Made by a program: the position numbers and the translations under genes
Part shown: positions 34,001 through 46,480 of the stretch, in pieces
How positions within the stretch are numbered: the first letter of the stretch is position 1
How the letters are laid out: every line of letters starts with the position of its first letter
Origin: Gentiana macrophylla
Lineage: Eukaryota; Streptophyta; Magnoliopsida; Gentianales; Gentianaceae
Assembly (NCBI GenBank): GCA_026214975.1
Contig: JAOBSW010000258.1
Location: forward strand, 62,001-126,000
DNA: 64,000 nt
Direction: 5' to 3'
Notes under the pieces: generated by a model
What the model was told of the DNA's origin: nothing
Seen by the model: only the letters and a program-made list of their open reading frames with translations
The model's database searches: none

Positions 34001-37000
34001 CATTCGAAAGCCCTTTCCGATGCCAACGGCCTGGTGCACTTCTCGGGGATTTTATGTGGTTCGTCGGTATCTCAGGGATGTCGTTAGATTTTTGCATGAC
34101 CCTATTCGGTGGTTCGGTGGACCCGTGCTAGTATTTTGGCCATAACCTTCGGCTCCCGTGTCCGTTCCATTTGCAGTTCACCATTCTGGAAAGCCCTTTC
34201 CGATGCCAACGGCGTGGTGCACTTCTCGGGGATTTTCTGTGGTTTGTCGGTACCTCCGGGATGTCATTGGATTATTGCATGACCCCATTCGGTGGTTTGG
34301 TGGACCCGTGCTTGTATTTTGGCCATAACCTTCGGCTCCCGTGTCCGTTCCACGTGCAGTTCACCATTCTAGAAAGCCCTTTCCAATGCCAACGGTGTGG
34401 TGCACTTCTCGGGGAATTTTTGCGGTTCGTCGGTACTTCGGGATGTCGTTGATTTGTGCATGACCCCATTCGTGGTTCGATGGACCCGTGCTAGTATTTT
34501 GGCCATAACCTTCGCTCCCGTGTCCGCTCCACGCGTTCACCATTCGAAAGCCCTTTCCGATGCCAACGGTGTGGTGCACTTCTCGGGATTTTTCGTGGTT
34601 CGCCGGTACCTCGGGATGTCGTTGGATTTGTGCATGACCCCATTCGTGGTTCGTGGACCCGTGCTAGTATTTTGGCCATAACCTCGGCTCCCGTGTCCGC
34701 TCCACGTGCGATTCACCATTCCGAAAGCCCTTTCCGATGCCAACGGTGTGGTGCACTTCTCGGGATTTTATATGGTTCGCCGGTACTCGGGATGTCGTTG
34801 ATTTGTGCATGACCCCATTCGTGGTTCGTGGACCCGTGCTAGTATTTTGGCCATAACCTTCGGCTCCCGTGTCCGTTCCACGTGTAGTTCACCATTCTAG
34901 AAAGCCCTTTCCAATGCCAACGGCGTGGGGCACTTCTCGGGGATTTTATGTGGTTCGTCGGTACTTCGGGATGTCGTTGGATTTGTGCATGACCCCATTC
35001 GGTGGTTCGGTGGACCCGTGCTAGTATTTTGGCCATAACCTTCGGCTCCCGTGTCCGTTCCACGTGTAGTTCACCATTTCGAAAGCCCTTTCCGATGCCA
35101 ACGGCGTGGTGCACTTCTCGGGATTTTTCGTGGTTCGCCGGTACTCGGGATGTCGTTGATTTGTGCATGACCCCATTCGGTGGTTCGTGGACCGTGCTAG
35201 TATTTTGGCCATAACCTTCGGCTCCGTGTCCGCTCACACGGCGAGTTCACCATTCCGAAAGTCCTTTCCGATGCCAACGGCGTGGTGCACTTCTCGGGAT
35301 TTTTATGTGGTTCGCCGGTACTCGGGATGTCGTTGGATTTGTGCATGACCCCATTCGTGGTTCGATGGACCGTGCTAGTATTTTGGCCATAACCTTCGGC
35401 TCCCGTGTCCGTTCCACGTGTAGTTCACCATTCTGGAAAGACCTTTCCGATGCCAACGGCGTGGTACACTTCTCGGGGATTTTCTGTGGTTCATCGGTAC
35501 CTCGGGATGTCGTTGATTTTGCATGACCCCATTCGGTGGTTCGTGGACCCGTGCTAGTATTTTGGCCATAACCTTCGGCTCCCGTGTCCGTTCCACGTGC
35601 ATTTCACCATTTTGCAAAGCCCTTTCCGATGCCAACGGCGTGTTGCACTTCTCGTGGATTTTTTGAGGTTCGTCGGTACCTCGGGATGTCGTTGATTTGT
35701 GCATGACCCTATTCGTGGTTCGTGGACCCGTGCTTGTATTTTGGCCATAACCTTCGGCTCCCGTGTCCGCTCCACGTGAAGTTCACCATTCGAAAGCCCT
35801 TCCGATGCCAACGGGTGTGGTGCACTTCTCGGTGGATTTTCTGTGGTTCGCCGGTACCTCGGGATGTCGTTGGATTTGTGCATGACCCTATTCGTGGTTC
35901 GTGGACCCGTGCTAGTATTTTGGCCATAACCTTCGGCTCCCGTGTCCGTTCCACGTGCAGTTCACCATTCTAAAAATTCCTTTCCGATGCCAACGGCGTG
36001 GTGCACTTCTCGGGGATTTTCTGTGGTTCATCGGTACCTCGGGATGTCGTTGGATTTGTGCATGACCCCATTCGGTTGTTCGATGGACCCGTGCTAGTAT
36101 TTTGGCCATAACCTTCGGCTCCCGTGTCCGTTCAACGTGCAGTTCACCATTCTGGAAAGTCCTTTCCGATGCCAACGGCGTGGTGCACTTCTCGGGATTT
36201 TTTGTGGTTCGCCGGTACTCGGGATGTCGTTGGATTTGTGCATGACCCCATTCGTGGTTCGTGGACCCTGCTAGTATTTTGGCCATAACCTTCGCTCCCG
36301 TGTCCGTTCCACGTGCAGTTCACCATTCTGGAAAGCCCTTTCCGATGCCAATGGCGTGGTGCACTTCTCGAGGATTTTCGTGGTTCGCTGGTACCTCGGG
36401 ATGTCGTTGATTTGTGCATGACCCTATTCGGTGGTTCGTGGACCCGTGCTAGTATTTTGGCCATAACCTTCGGCTCCCGTGTCCGTTCCACATGCAGTTC
36501 ACCATTCTGGAAAGCCCTTTCCGATGCCAACGGCGTGGTGCACTTCTCGGGATTTTCTCGTGGTTTGTCGGTACTCGGGGATGTCGTTGATTTGTGCATG
36601 ACCCGATTCGTGGTTCGTGGACTCGTGCTAGTATTTTGGCCATAACCTTCGGCTCCCGTGTCCGCTCCACGTGCAATTCACCATTTCGAAAGCCCTTTCC
36701 GATGCCAACGGCGTGGTGCACTTCTCGGGATTTTTTATGGTTCGCCGGAACCTCGGGATGTCGTTGGATTTGTGCATGACCCTATTCGTGGTTCGTGGAC
36801 CCGTGCTAGTATTTTGGCCATAACCTTCGGCTCCCGTGTCCGTTCCACATGCAGTTCACCATTCTGGAAAGCCCTTTCCGATGCCAACGGCGTGGTGCAC
36901 TTCTCGGGATTTTTCGTGGTTCGTCGGTACCTCGGGATGTCATTGGATTTGTGCATGACCCCATTCGTGGTTCGTGGACCCGTGCTAGTATTTTGGCCAT

Positions 37001-38374
37001 AACCTTCGCTCCCGTGTCCGCTCCACGTGCGATTCACCATTTCGAAAGCCCTTTCCGATGCCAACGGTGTGGTGCACTTCTCGGGATTTTCTCGTGGTTT
37101 GTCGGTACTCAAGGATGTCGTTGGATTTGTGTATGACCCCATTCGTGGTTCGTTGACCCGTGGTAGTATTTTGGCCATAACCTTCGCCCTTGTCCGTTCC
37201 ACGTGCAGTTCACCATTCTGGAAAGCCCTTTCCGATGCCAACGGCGTGGTGCACTTCTCGGGGATTTTCTGTGGTTTGTCGGTACCTCCGGGATGTCATT
37301 GGATTATTGCATGACCCCATTCGGTGGTTTGGTGGACCCGTGCTTGTATTTTGGCCATAACCTTCGGCTCCCGTGTCCGTTCCACGTGCAGTTCACCATT
37401 CTAGAAAGCCCTTTCCAATGCCAACGGTGTGGTGCACTTCTCGGGGATTTTTTGCGGTTCGTCGGTACTTCAAGGATGTCGTTGGATTTGTGCATGACCC
37501 CATTCGGTGGTTCGATGGACCCGTGCTTGTATTTTGGCCATAACCTTCGGCTCCCGTGTCCGTTCCACGTGCAGTTCACCATTCGAAAGCCCTTTCCGAT
37601 GCCAACGGCGTGGTGCACTTCTCGGGATTTTCTCGTGGTTCGTCGGTACTCGGGATGTCGTTGATTTGTGCATGACCCCTATTCGGTGGTTCGGTGGACC
37701 CGTGCTAGTATTTTGGCCATAACCTTCGGCTCCCGTGTCCGTTCCACGTGCAGTTCACCATTCTGGAAAGCCCTTTCCGATACCAACGGTGTGGTGCTCT
37801 TCTCTGGGATTTTATATGTTTCGACGGTACCTCGGGGATGTCGTTGGATTTGTGCATGACCCCATTCGGTGGTTCGGTGGACCCGTGCTTGTATTTTGGC
37901 CATAACCTTCGGCTCCCGTGTCCGTTCCACGTGCAGTTCACCATTCTGGAAAGCCCTTTCCGATGCCAACGGTGTGGTGCACTTCTCGGGGATTTTATGT
38001 GGTTCGTCGGTACTTCAGGGATGTCGTTGGATTTGTGCATGACCCCATTCGGTGGTTCGATGGACCCGTGCTAGTATTTTGGCCATAACCTTTGGCTCCC
38101 GTGTCCGTTCCATGTGTAGTTCACCATTCTGGAAAGCCCTTTCCGATGCCAACGGTGTGGTGCACTTCTCGGGATTTTCTCGTGGTTCGCCGGTACTCGG
38201 GATGTCGTTGGATTTGTGCATGACCCCATTCGTGGTTCGTGGACCCGTGCATAGTATTTTGGCCATAACCTTCGGCTCCCGTGTCCGCTCCACGGTGCGA
38301 TTCACCATTCTCGAAAGCCCTTTCCGATGCCAACGGCGTGGTGCACTTCTCGGGATTTTCTGCGTGGTTCGCCG

Positions 38375-38517
38375 GTACTCGGGGATGGATTTGTTGACCC
38401 CATTCGTGGTTCGTGGACCCGCTAGTATTTCGGTACTAGTTCACCATTCGGGAATACACTTCGGGATTTTTCGTGGTTCGCCGGTTCGGGATGTCGTTGG
38501 ATTTGTGCATGACCCCA
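38375..38517. repeat. Truncated satellite A monomer
   Basis: Landmarks that are normally about 180 bp apart are only about 117 bp apart here. The segment lacks the TTTTGGCCATAACC and GATGCCAACGGC phrases and reads CTAGTATTTCGGTACTAGTTC, so one monomer carries at least two internal deletions. Confidence 0.7.
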
Positions 38518-41339
38518 TTCGGTGGTTCGGTGGACCCGTGCTAGTATTTTGGCCATAACCTTCGCTCCCCGTGGTCCGCTCCATGTGTAGTTCACCATTT
38601 CGAAAGCCCTTTCCGATGCCAACGGCGTGGTGCACTTTCGTGGATTTTCTGTGGTTCGTCGGTACCTCGGGATGTCGTTGGATTTGTGCATGACCCCATT
38701 CGGTGGTTCGGTGGACCCGTGCATAGTATTTTGGCCATAACCTTCGGCTCCCGTGTCCGTTCCACGTGCAGTTCACCATTCTGGAAAGCCCTTTCCGATG
38801 CCAACGGCGTGGTGCACTTCTCGGGATTTTCTGTGGTTTTTCGGTACCTCGGGATGTCGTTGGATTTGTGTATGACCCCTATTCGTGGTTCGTTGACCCT
38901 GCTAGTATTTTGGCCATAACCTTCGGCTCCCCGTGTCCGCTCCACGCGAAGTTCACCATTTCGAAAGCCCTTTCCGATGCCAACGGCGTGGTGCACTTCT
39001 CGGGATTTTCTATGGTTCGCCGGTACCTCGGGATGTCGTTGATTTGTGCATGACCCTATTCGTGGTTCGATGGACCAATGCTAGTATTTTGGCCATAACC
39101 TCGGCTCCCGTGTCCGCTCCACACGCGATTCACCATTCTCGAAAGCCCTTTCCGATGCCAACGGTGTGGTGCACTTCTCGAATTTTCTATGGTTTGTCGG
39201 TACCTCGGGATGTCGTTGATTTGTGCATGACCCCATTCGTGGTTTGGTGGACCCATGCTAGTATTTTGGCCCATAACCTTCGGCTCCCGTGTCCGCTCCA
39301 CGTGATGTTCACCATTCCGAAATCTCTTTCCGATGCCAACGGGCGTGGTGCACTTCTCGGGATTTTTGTGGTTCGCCGGTACCTCGGGATGTCGTTCGGA
39401 TTTGTGCATGACCCTATTCGTGGTTCGTGGACCCGTGCTAGTATTTTGGCCATAACCTTCGGCTCCCGTGTCCGCTCCACGTGCGATTCACCATTTCGAA
39501 AGCCCTTTCCGATGCCAACGGCGTGGTGCACTTCGAGGATTTTCGTGGTTCGTCTGGTACCTCGGGATGTCGTTGGATTTGTGCATGACCCTATTCGTGG
39601 ATCGTGGACCCGTGCTAGTATTTTGGCCATAACCTTCGGCTCCGTGTCCGCTCCACATGCGCTTCACCATTCGAAAGCCCTTTTCCGATGCCAACGGCGT
39701 GGTGCACTTCTCGGGATTTTTCGTGGTTTGTCGGTACCTCGGGGATGTCGTTGGATTTGTGCATGACCCTATTCGTGGTTCGTGGACCCGCGTGCTAGTA
39801 TTTTGGCCACAACCTTCGGCTCCCGAGTCCGCTCCACGTGCGTATTCACCATTCGAAAGCCTTTTCCGATGCCAACGGCGTGGTGCACTTCTCGGGATTT
39901 TTCGTGGTTCATCGGTACATCGGGATGTCGTTGATTTGTGCATGACCCTATTCGGTGGTTCGTGGACCCGTGCTAGTATTTTGGCCATAACCTTCGCTCT
40001 CCGTGTCCGCTCCACGTGCGTTCACCATTCCGAAAGCCCTTTCGATGCCAACGGCGTGGTGCACTTCTCGGGATTTTCTCGTGGTTCGCCGGTACCTCGG
40101 GATGTCGTTGGATTTATGCATGACCCTATTCGTGGTTCGTGGACCCGCGCTAGTATTTTGGCCATAACCTTCGCTCCCGTGTCCGCTCCACGTGCGATTC
40201 ACCATTCTCGAAAGCCTTTCCGATGCCAACGGCGTGGTGCACTTCTCGGGATTTTCGTGGTTTTTCGGTACCTCAAGGATGTCGTTGGATTTGTGTATGA
40301 CCCTATTCGGTGGTTCGGTTGACCCATGCTAGTATTTTGGCCATAACCTTCGCTCCCGTGTCCGCTCCACGTGCGATTCGCCATTCGAAAGCCCTTTCCG
40401 ATGCCAACGGCGTGGTGCACTTCTTCGGGATTTTCTATGGTTCGCCGGTACTCAGGGATGTCGTTAGATTTTTGCATGACCCTATCGGTGGTTCGATGGA
40501 CCCGTGCTAGTATTTTCGCCATAACCTTCGCCCGTGTCCGCTCCATTTGCGATTCACCATTCCGAAAGCCCTTTCCGATACCAACGGCGTGGTGCACTTC
40601 TCGGGATTTTCTATGGTTTGTCGGTACCTCGGGATGTCGTTGATTTGTGCATGACCCCATTCGTGGTTCGGTGGACCCGTGCTTGTATTTTGGCCATAAC
40701 CTTCGCTCCCGTGGTCCGCTCCACGTGATGTTCACCATTCGAAAGCCCTTTCCGATGCCAACGGTGTGGTGCACTTCTTCGGGATTTTTGTGGTTCGCCG
40801 GGTACCTCAGGGATGTCGTTAGATTTTTGCATGACCCTATTCGGTGGTTCGGTGGACCCGTGCTAATATTTTGGCCATAACCTTCGGCTCCCATGTCCGT
40901 TCCACGTGCAGTTCACCATTCTGGAAAGCCCTTTCCGATGCCAACGGCGTGGTGCACTTCTCGGGATTTTCTCGTGGTTCGCCGGTACTCGGGATGTCGT
41001 TGGATTTGTGCATGACCCTATTCGGTGGTTCGTGGACCCGTGCTAGTATTTTGGCCATAACCTTCGGCTCCCGTGTCCGTTCCACGTGTAGTTCACCATT
41101 CTGGAAAGCCCTTTCCGATGCCAACGGCGTGGTGCACTTCTCGGGATTTTCTGTGGTGCGTCGGTACTCGGGATGTCGTTGGATTTGTGCATGAACCCAT
41201 TCGGTGGTTCGTGGACCCGTGCTTGTATTTTGGCCATAACCTTCGGCTCCCGTGTCCGTTCCACGTGCAGTTCACCATTCTGGAAAGCCCTTTCCGATGC
41301 CAATGGTGTGGTGCACTTCTCGGTGATTTTCTATGGTTC

Positions 41340-41344
41340 GTCGG
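41340..41344. repeat. Target site duplication GTCGG, left copy
   Basis: GTCGG before the LTR end TGTTAG. The same five bases follow the other LTR at 50687-50691, and both belong to the satellite phrase TTCGTCGGTAC. Confidence 0.95.
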
Positions 41345-43176
41345 TGTTAGATGTAATATCGTCAGATCAATTATGGATTGACCCGATTACGCAGCGGAAG
41401 TATCGGATCTAGATCTAAACGAAACAAAATACATAAATAAAAGATCTAAACCTACAAGGGTGTTTAGGAATCTACCTTTTTATGGTGCTTAACTCCAAGA
41501 ACGATAGATCTCCAAGAACACGTATTTTGAGAAGCCACGCCTTCCAACGCGTGTCTCCCAAAGAACACCAGGTGGATGGTGTTTCCGCCGCCGGACCTCC
41601 TTGATATGCTACCGGAAAAATCCCGAAGATTTTTCCAACTCGAACCCTAAGAATAGAGGCCGAAATTTTCAGCCAATTTCTCTTGTGAATAGTGACGTGA
41701 ATAGTGTATTTCAAAAGGCTTGGAAGAACTCTCTTTATATAGGAGAGTAAAACTTAACCTCCAAGGATTAAATAATTAAGAGATAATTATTACATTAATC
41801 CTTTTTCCAAATAAAAGATAAATAAAATAATTATCCCAAACAAATTAGGATAAATCATATTATTATCTAATATTTCATGAATTATCATTTAACAAATAAA
41901 AGATAAATCACACATTAAATAATTATCCAAGAAACCTAATTTCTTAATAATATATTAATGCAAATATGCGCCCCAACACTTAGTCAAATAAGTCATGCGC
42001 ATATTTCTATATTTGACCAATTAGGTCAAAAGGTCAACACACCAATTTGGGCCGAGTCCACGAAAATGTCTTTTCCGTGTATTTAATTATTTAGTCCAAC
42101 TAAACAATTAATCCACATATCAATTAAATAGCCCAATCCACTATTTAATTATAATTGAGGTGCAACGACGAGAAACCTATATGCTATATTAGGAGCCACG
42201 TCGGGGACCATGGACCCATATTCGATAGCTACAATAAATCGAATAAAATTATTCATCAGATGTAATAATTATATCCAACCTATTAATTCGGGATTACACC
42301 ACCATAAACCCGAAATCGAACTCTATCGAATATAGATAACTTACACTCAATTTATGAGTCTAAAGCGCCCATCGATATAATCATTACATACGGATAAATC
42401 CTCCATAGATCGCTCATTTCGATTCGGGATATTTCCGTAAACCCTTCTCGAAACATATTATCCTTATTTACCATTAACCCCTAGTGATCAATTAGTTCAT
42501 ATTCAATATAATATGAACTCGGCCGATCGATCGAGTTTCTAGTGGTCAACAGATAAAGGAATCTGTCTCTCTACTTCCCGAGGAAGGAATGGATTCCATA
42601 TTCGTGATAGCACAGACTACTCACTCATCCCGCAATAGAGCCAACGAGAAGTGTTGGACCACATACTTCAAGTGATCCTTACTAACACGTCAAACTCTAC
42701 CCTAGTCTAAGCAAATGTCTGCAGGATCACCTCGGATTAAGATTAATCCATATATGATCATCTTGTGATTCGATAAAACTTCTCGATTACGGAATTATAT
42801 CGAGAACTCAAATCAAATCGGTCCAAGCCCTATATGATTATCATCATATATAAATGCCCCACTAGGTACTCCTATTACCGGCAAACGGATAAGATCTGTC
42901 ACACCTAAAGTGTTCTCAAGCATTAATAGCAAATTAATCATGAGACCCGCACTCAGATTAATAAACGCTCACGGACTAAGTTAATTTTAAGTACATCTCA
43001 CAAACTCAATCCTCTTGTGTATAGCCATACACCGAAAGTTATGTGATTACATAAACGAGGTACTTAGGGTTTTCGGTAGTGTCTTAATTATAAGCATACA
43101 TGCATATAATAAGATGAATTACTAATTTCGTCCCTAAAACAATTATATAATTGTCTTTCGGGCACTACACCTTACA
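41345..43176 (-). repeat. 3' LTR of the LARD-like element
   Basis: On the plus strand it starts TGTTAGATGTAATATCG and ends GCACTACACCTTACA. It pairs with 48856-50686. Stretches of more than 200 bp without CG or CHG sites (41748-41966) are identical to the partner. Confidence 0.95.
41734..41741 (-). promoter_or_regulatory. TATA-like box in the LARD 3' LTR
   Basis: The minus-strand sequence is TATATAAA within CTCCTATATAAAGAGAG. The same box lies at 49246-49253 in the 5' LTR. Confidence 0.5.
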
Positions 43177-43187
43177 ATCTCCCACTT
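43177..43187 (-). other. Polypurine tract of the LARD-like element
   Basis: On the minus strand the sequence is AAGTGGGAGAT, directly before the LTR start TGTAAGG. AGTGGGAG-type tracts are common at this place in Ty1/copia elements, which suggests a copia partner. Confidence 0.75.
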
Positions 43188-46089
43188 GCAACGAAAGGCA
43201 AGTGGATTAATTGTTTTAGAGCACACCCTTATTTATCTATATCTACAACATTCTCCCACTTGCTCAAAACAAGTGAGACGAATCCTCAAAACTGCACTCT
43301 TCAAGCGCATCTTAGTAATTCACCCTTCCAAGCACGACCGAGTGTGCCGCCAGCAGGTAGGTCAGTGACCCGGCGCATACTCAGAATCCGAATACCATGT
43401 GACCTGGTACACTGATCAGGTAGGATGTCGGCTTGAGTCAATCTTTGGGATCGAAACGTCGCCTTTCCATCTAATCCGGTGGTACGATATCAATATGCCT
43501 TTGATTCAACACCGAGGACGAAATCGACTTAACGATCATCCTTCATCTGACCTAAAGTCAGAATCAGTGTCATCACTTATATTCTAGTTTGCACCTGAAT
43601 ATACTAGCATATTATTCCTCATTCTCCCGAAGATACTTGAGGATTCACTAAACATCCCATTTCGTATTCATCCTCAGGTTTAGATAACCATTCCTGAGAG
43701 GTAGGGTAGACTACATCGTTGAATCTTTGCATAAATGCAAGAATATCTTAACCAGGTGAATGGATGGGATTGCCAATGATCGATTCTTGCGGATTTGAGC
43801 GAATCAAATCCTTTAGAATGAATCCCGATGGCATGTCAGACTTTGACTTCAGATAACACACTCATGTTGTTTCCAACTGTTTCAGTGTTACCATTCACAA
43901 ACACTAATCTACATACTACTTTACTAATATTGATGCCCAGTCTACAAAAGACTTATCAACATTCTGGTCAAGTCCACATATTAAAATATATGACTTTGAA
44001 ATGACTTAGAGGTTTGCTTTAATCCCCGAAGGATATAAGCTATGGCAGGCATCCTGCCAAAGGTTCTTCTGAATAAATTAAGATATCGTTAGTCTCGTAA
44101 AAAAGTCTTAGGAATCACCCCTATTTTCTGCGTTTAACGAATCCATTATTTGTTCTTAGCTAAAACCCTTCGCTCGAATGAATTCAGATTCCGTTGTTCG
44201 GCAAGGAAGTCTTCGAATCACCCTATTTCTTGCTTTTACGCGAAATCAAGCAAGATCGAGTGGTGAGAGAGATCACGGTCTGGTTAACTCTCTACCTTTT
44301 CGGGAATCACCCCTATTTTCTCAGCTTTACTGTGAAAAGTTAAACTTTCCTATTCATTCTACTCTTCTTCATGTAGTCCCAATTACTCCCACTGGGCCTG
44401 AGGTACTCAGGTGGTTCTACAAGAGTTTCAACAGAATTGGAGTATCATACTCCATTCACAGGGTTATGGCTTTTAAACCAACCTCTATGATCAGGATCCT
44501 ACACAGCCCACAAAGGACTATAGGTCATCAATCTACCCTACAAACCGTAAGGTCTTGCAATGGGTAATGGACAAACCATACTCCTACTGCGTTCGGGGTG
44601 GATTGATATACTGATCTAGTTTAGTAGTTCTTATTAGTGTTATCACCAACTGCCGGTGTTGGATGTGGACTGAACACATCAGTTAGTAACATCTTGAGTA
44701 CAAATACTTCAAGATCTAAGGTTGTTATTTATAGACTCTATCAGACCGAAGTTTGACAAGATACCGTCATTCTCTCGATTTTACTGAGTTTAATAACCAA
44801 CCTTTACTCAATGCATTAAGATATTTCACGCCCGAACGCGTACGCAAAATTTCCGCCCTACCTTCAAGCACTCGGTGCTAAATGCCTTTATTTACGGAAG
44901 TGGGGTGAACCGAATTCACTCTTATCCACAAATGCTTAGGCATTTTTAAGGTGGACTTCTCGGTTTTTCATTACAACGTAAACCGTTATTTTGCAACCAA
45001 TATCTTAAATGAGTTCAAAGACGTGATCGTAGCACATCAATAACTATATAAGGCAAATTTATGTTGTATCCCTTAGTGAAAACATTTCACCGGGGAGGCA
45101 AAGCCGAGCATCGGTCCCGAAGACTACGCAACAACCTATTTCTGAGTATGGAATACTCTATCTCTGGTGAAATCAGAGATTTCCTCCAAATATTTTGATA
45201 AACTTACCGGAGTCTCGAATAGTTGTCAAACAAGATGTCACTACTTCAAAAGCTCCCACTAGCTTGTACCTTTCATATGACCCCGTAGATTGTTATGAAC
45301 AAGCTATGTTACTTCTTTAAATCTATTACCCTTTCTGATTGAAAGGAAACTTAGTCATTGTTCCTTTGAGACAGTGTTCCTTTGGTGGGAGATAGGAATC
45401 ACCCTAAGCCGATCTTGAGATCTTGTCTTTTGGGAATATGCACTAATTAATAGAATAGAAAGAAGCGTTTATCGAAATACGGAAACCATTTGCGTTTGTA
45501 TGTTTTAAGATGTGTTACTAATACCTTTTCAACAATGATTAGTGGTTCTGACTTTATCAAACAAAAGTCCGAGTCTTGGATTTGTGCTACGACTGTTATA
45601 TTTATCGTCAATAAGACAAACAAATTATCCTATTGAAACAGAATACTTTCGTTCCAACGAATCCGAAAACAGAAAATGAATTTTCTGTGATACTCAAGAA
45701 TTGAATCCGAGATTCATTTCCTTGTATCACTCCCACTAGTCTATCTGAAATTACTGTCCGTTGTCTATTTTATTTATCGTTTAATGCAAAGCTACCTAGT
45801 TCTTCCTAAGAACTTTGGCTTTCGAGAAAATTGCTAGGATGCATTGGTCGGTGATCCGAAATCACTTTCCTTATCCTCTAATTTCCAATTTATTAATTTT
45901 CCGGTTTAGCCTTAAAACTACGTAGTTTAGACGACTAACACGTATAAACGTTCTTTCCCATTCTCGACTTTCCTTAGATGGAAACAGTCTTGAACTAGCA
46001 GTTCGTTTGAGTAGTCACTACTCTTGAATTGTGGGATGTTTAGTGTTACTTGCTTGGACTATCGATTTTTCTAATCGACAAATCATAAG

Positions 46090-46480
46090 ACCAAAGCTCC
46101 CACTAGTCTATCGGTTCCAAATACCGTCTAACTAGCAATACTTTGTATTTATGATTTTTTCAAATATTAGAACATCACCTAGAACTAAGCTCCCACTAGT
46201 TTATCAGTTCCAAATACTGTCTAACTAGCAATGCTGTGTTCATGATGTTTCAAAGATTATAAAATCTCTAGAACTAAGCTCCCACTAGTTTATCAGTTCC
46301 AAATACTGTCTAACTAGTAACGCTTTATTCTTGTTTTTCCAATGAATGGAAAAACTCTAGTGCAGTCCATTACACATTTCTAATGATTCAGAAAAACAAC
46401 AAATCATAAGTCTAAAGCTCCCACTAGTTTATCGGTTCCAAATACCGTCTAACTAGCTATGCCTTATGTATATGATTTTC
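46090..46480 (-). repeat. Four-copy tandem repeat in the LARD interior
   Basis: Units start at 46096, 46189, 46278 and 46418. Each has GCTCCCACTAGT, a TATC(G/A)GTTCCAAATAC segment and CTGTCTAACTAGC or CCGTCTAACTAGC, followed by a variable AT-rich tail. Spacings are 93, 89 and 140 bp. Confidence 0.85.

Larger units (their letters stand above)
25069..41344. repeat. Satellite A tandem array, block 2 (about 90 monomers)
   Basis: A continuous head-to-tail array. Full 183-bp monomers alternate with shorter ones of about 172-180 bp that lack single bases at recurrent places: CGGTGG to CGTGG, CTGGAAAG to CGAAAG, TGCAGTTC to TGCGTTC, CGGCTCC to CGCTCC, and GTCGG to GCCGG. Intact monomers keep a CACGTG palindrome. 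Because 183 is 61 codons, long open frames appear on both strands (up to 296 residues, 31121-32011 minus), but they encode only the translated repeat and should not be taken as genes. Blocks of several monomers sharing private variants recur at distances of about 3.2 to 6.3 kb. Confidence 0.95.

Noticed and set aside
25069..41344. Numerous ORFs of 60-296 codons on both strands as protein-coding genes
   Set aside because: They are translations of satellite A in several registers. The same peptide repeats every 61 residues and frames on both strands are open, so nothing indicates selection for coding.
44178..44567. 129-aa plus-strand ORF in the LARD interior as a gene
   Set aside because: It is antisense to the element, shows no recognisable domain and sits among repeats. 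Its length is not exceptional for 5.7 kb.
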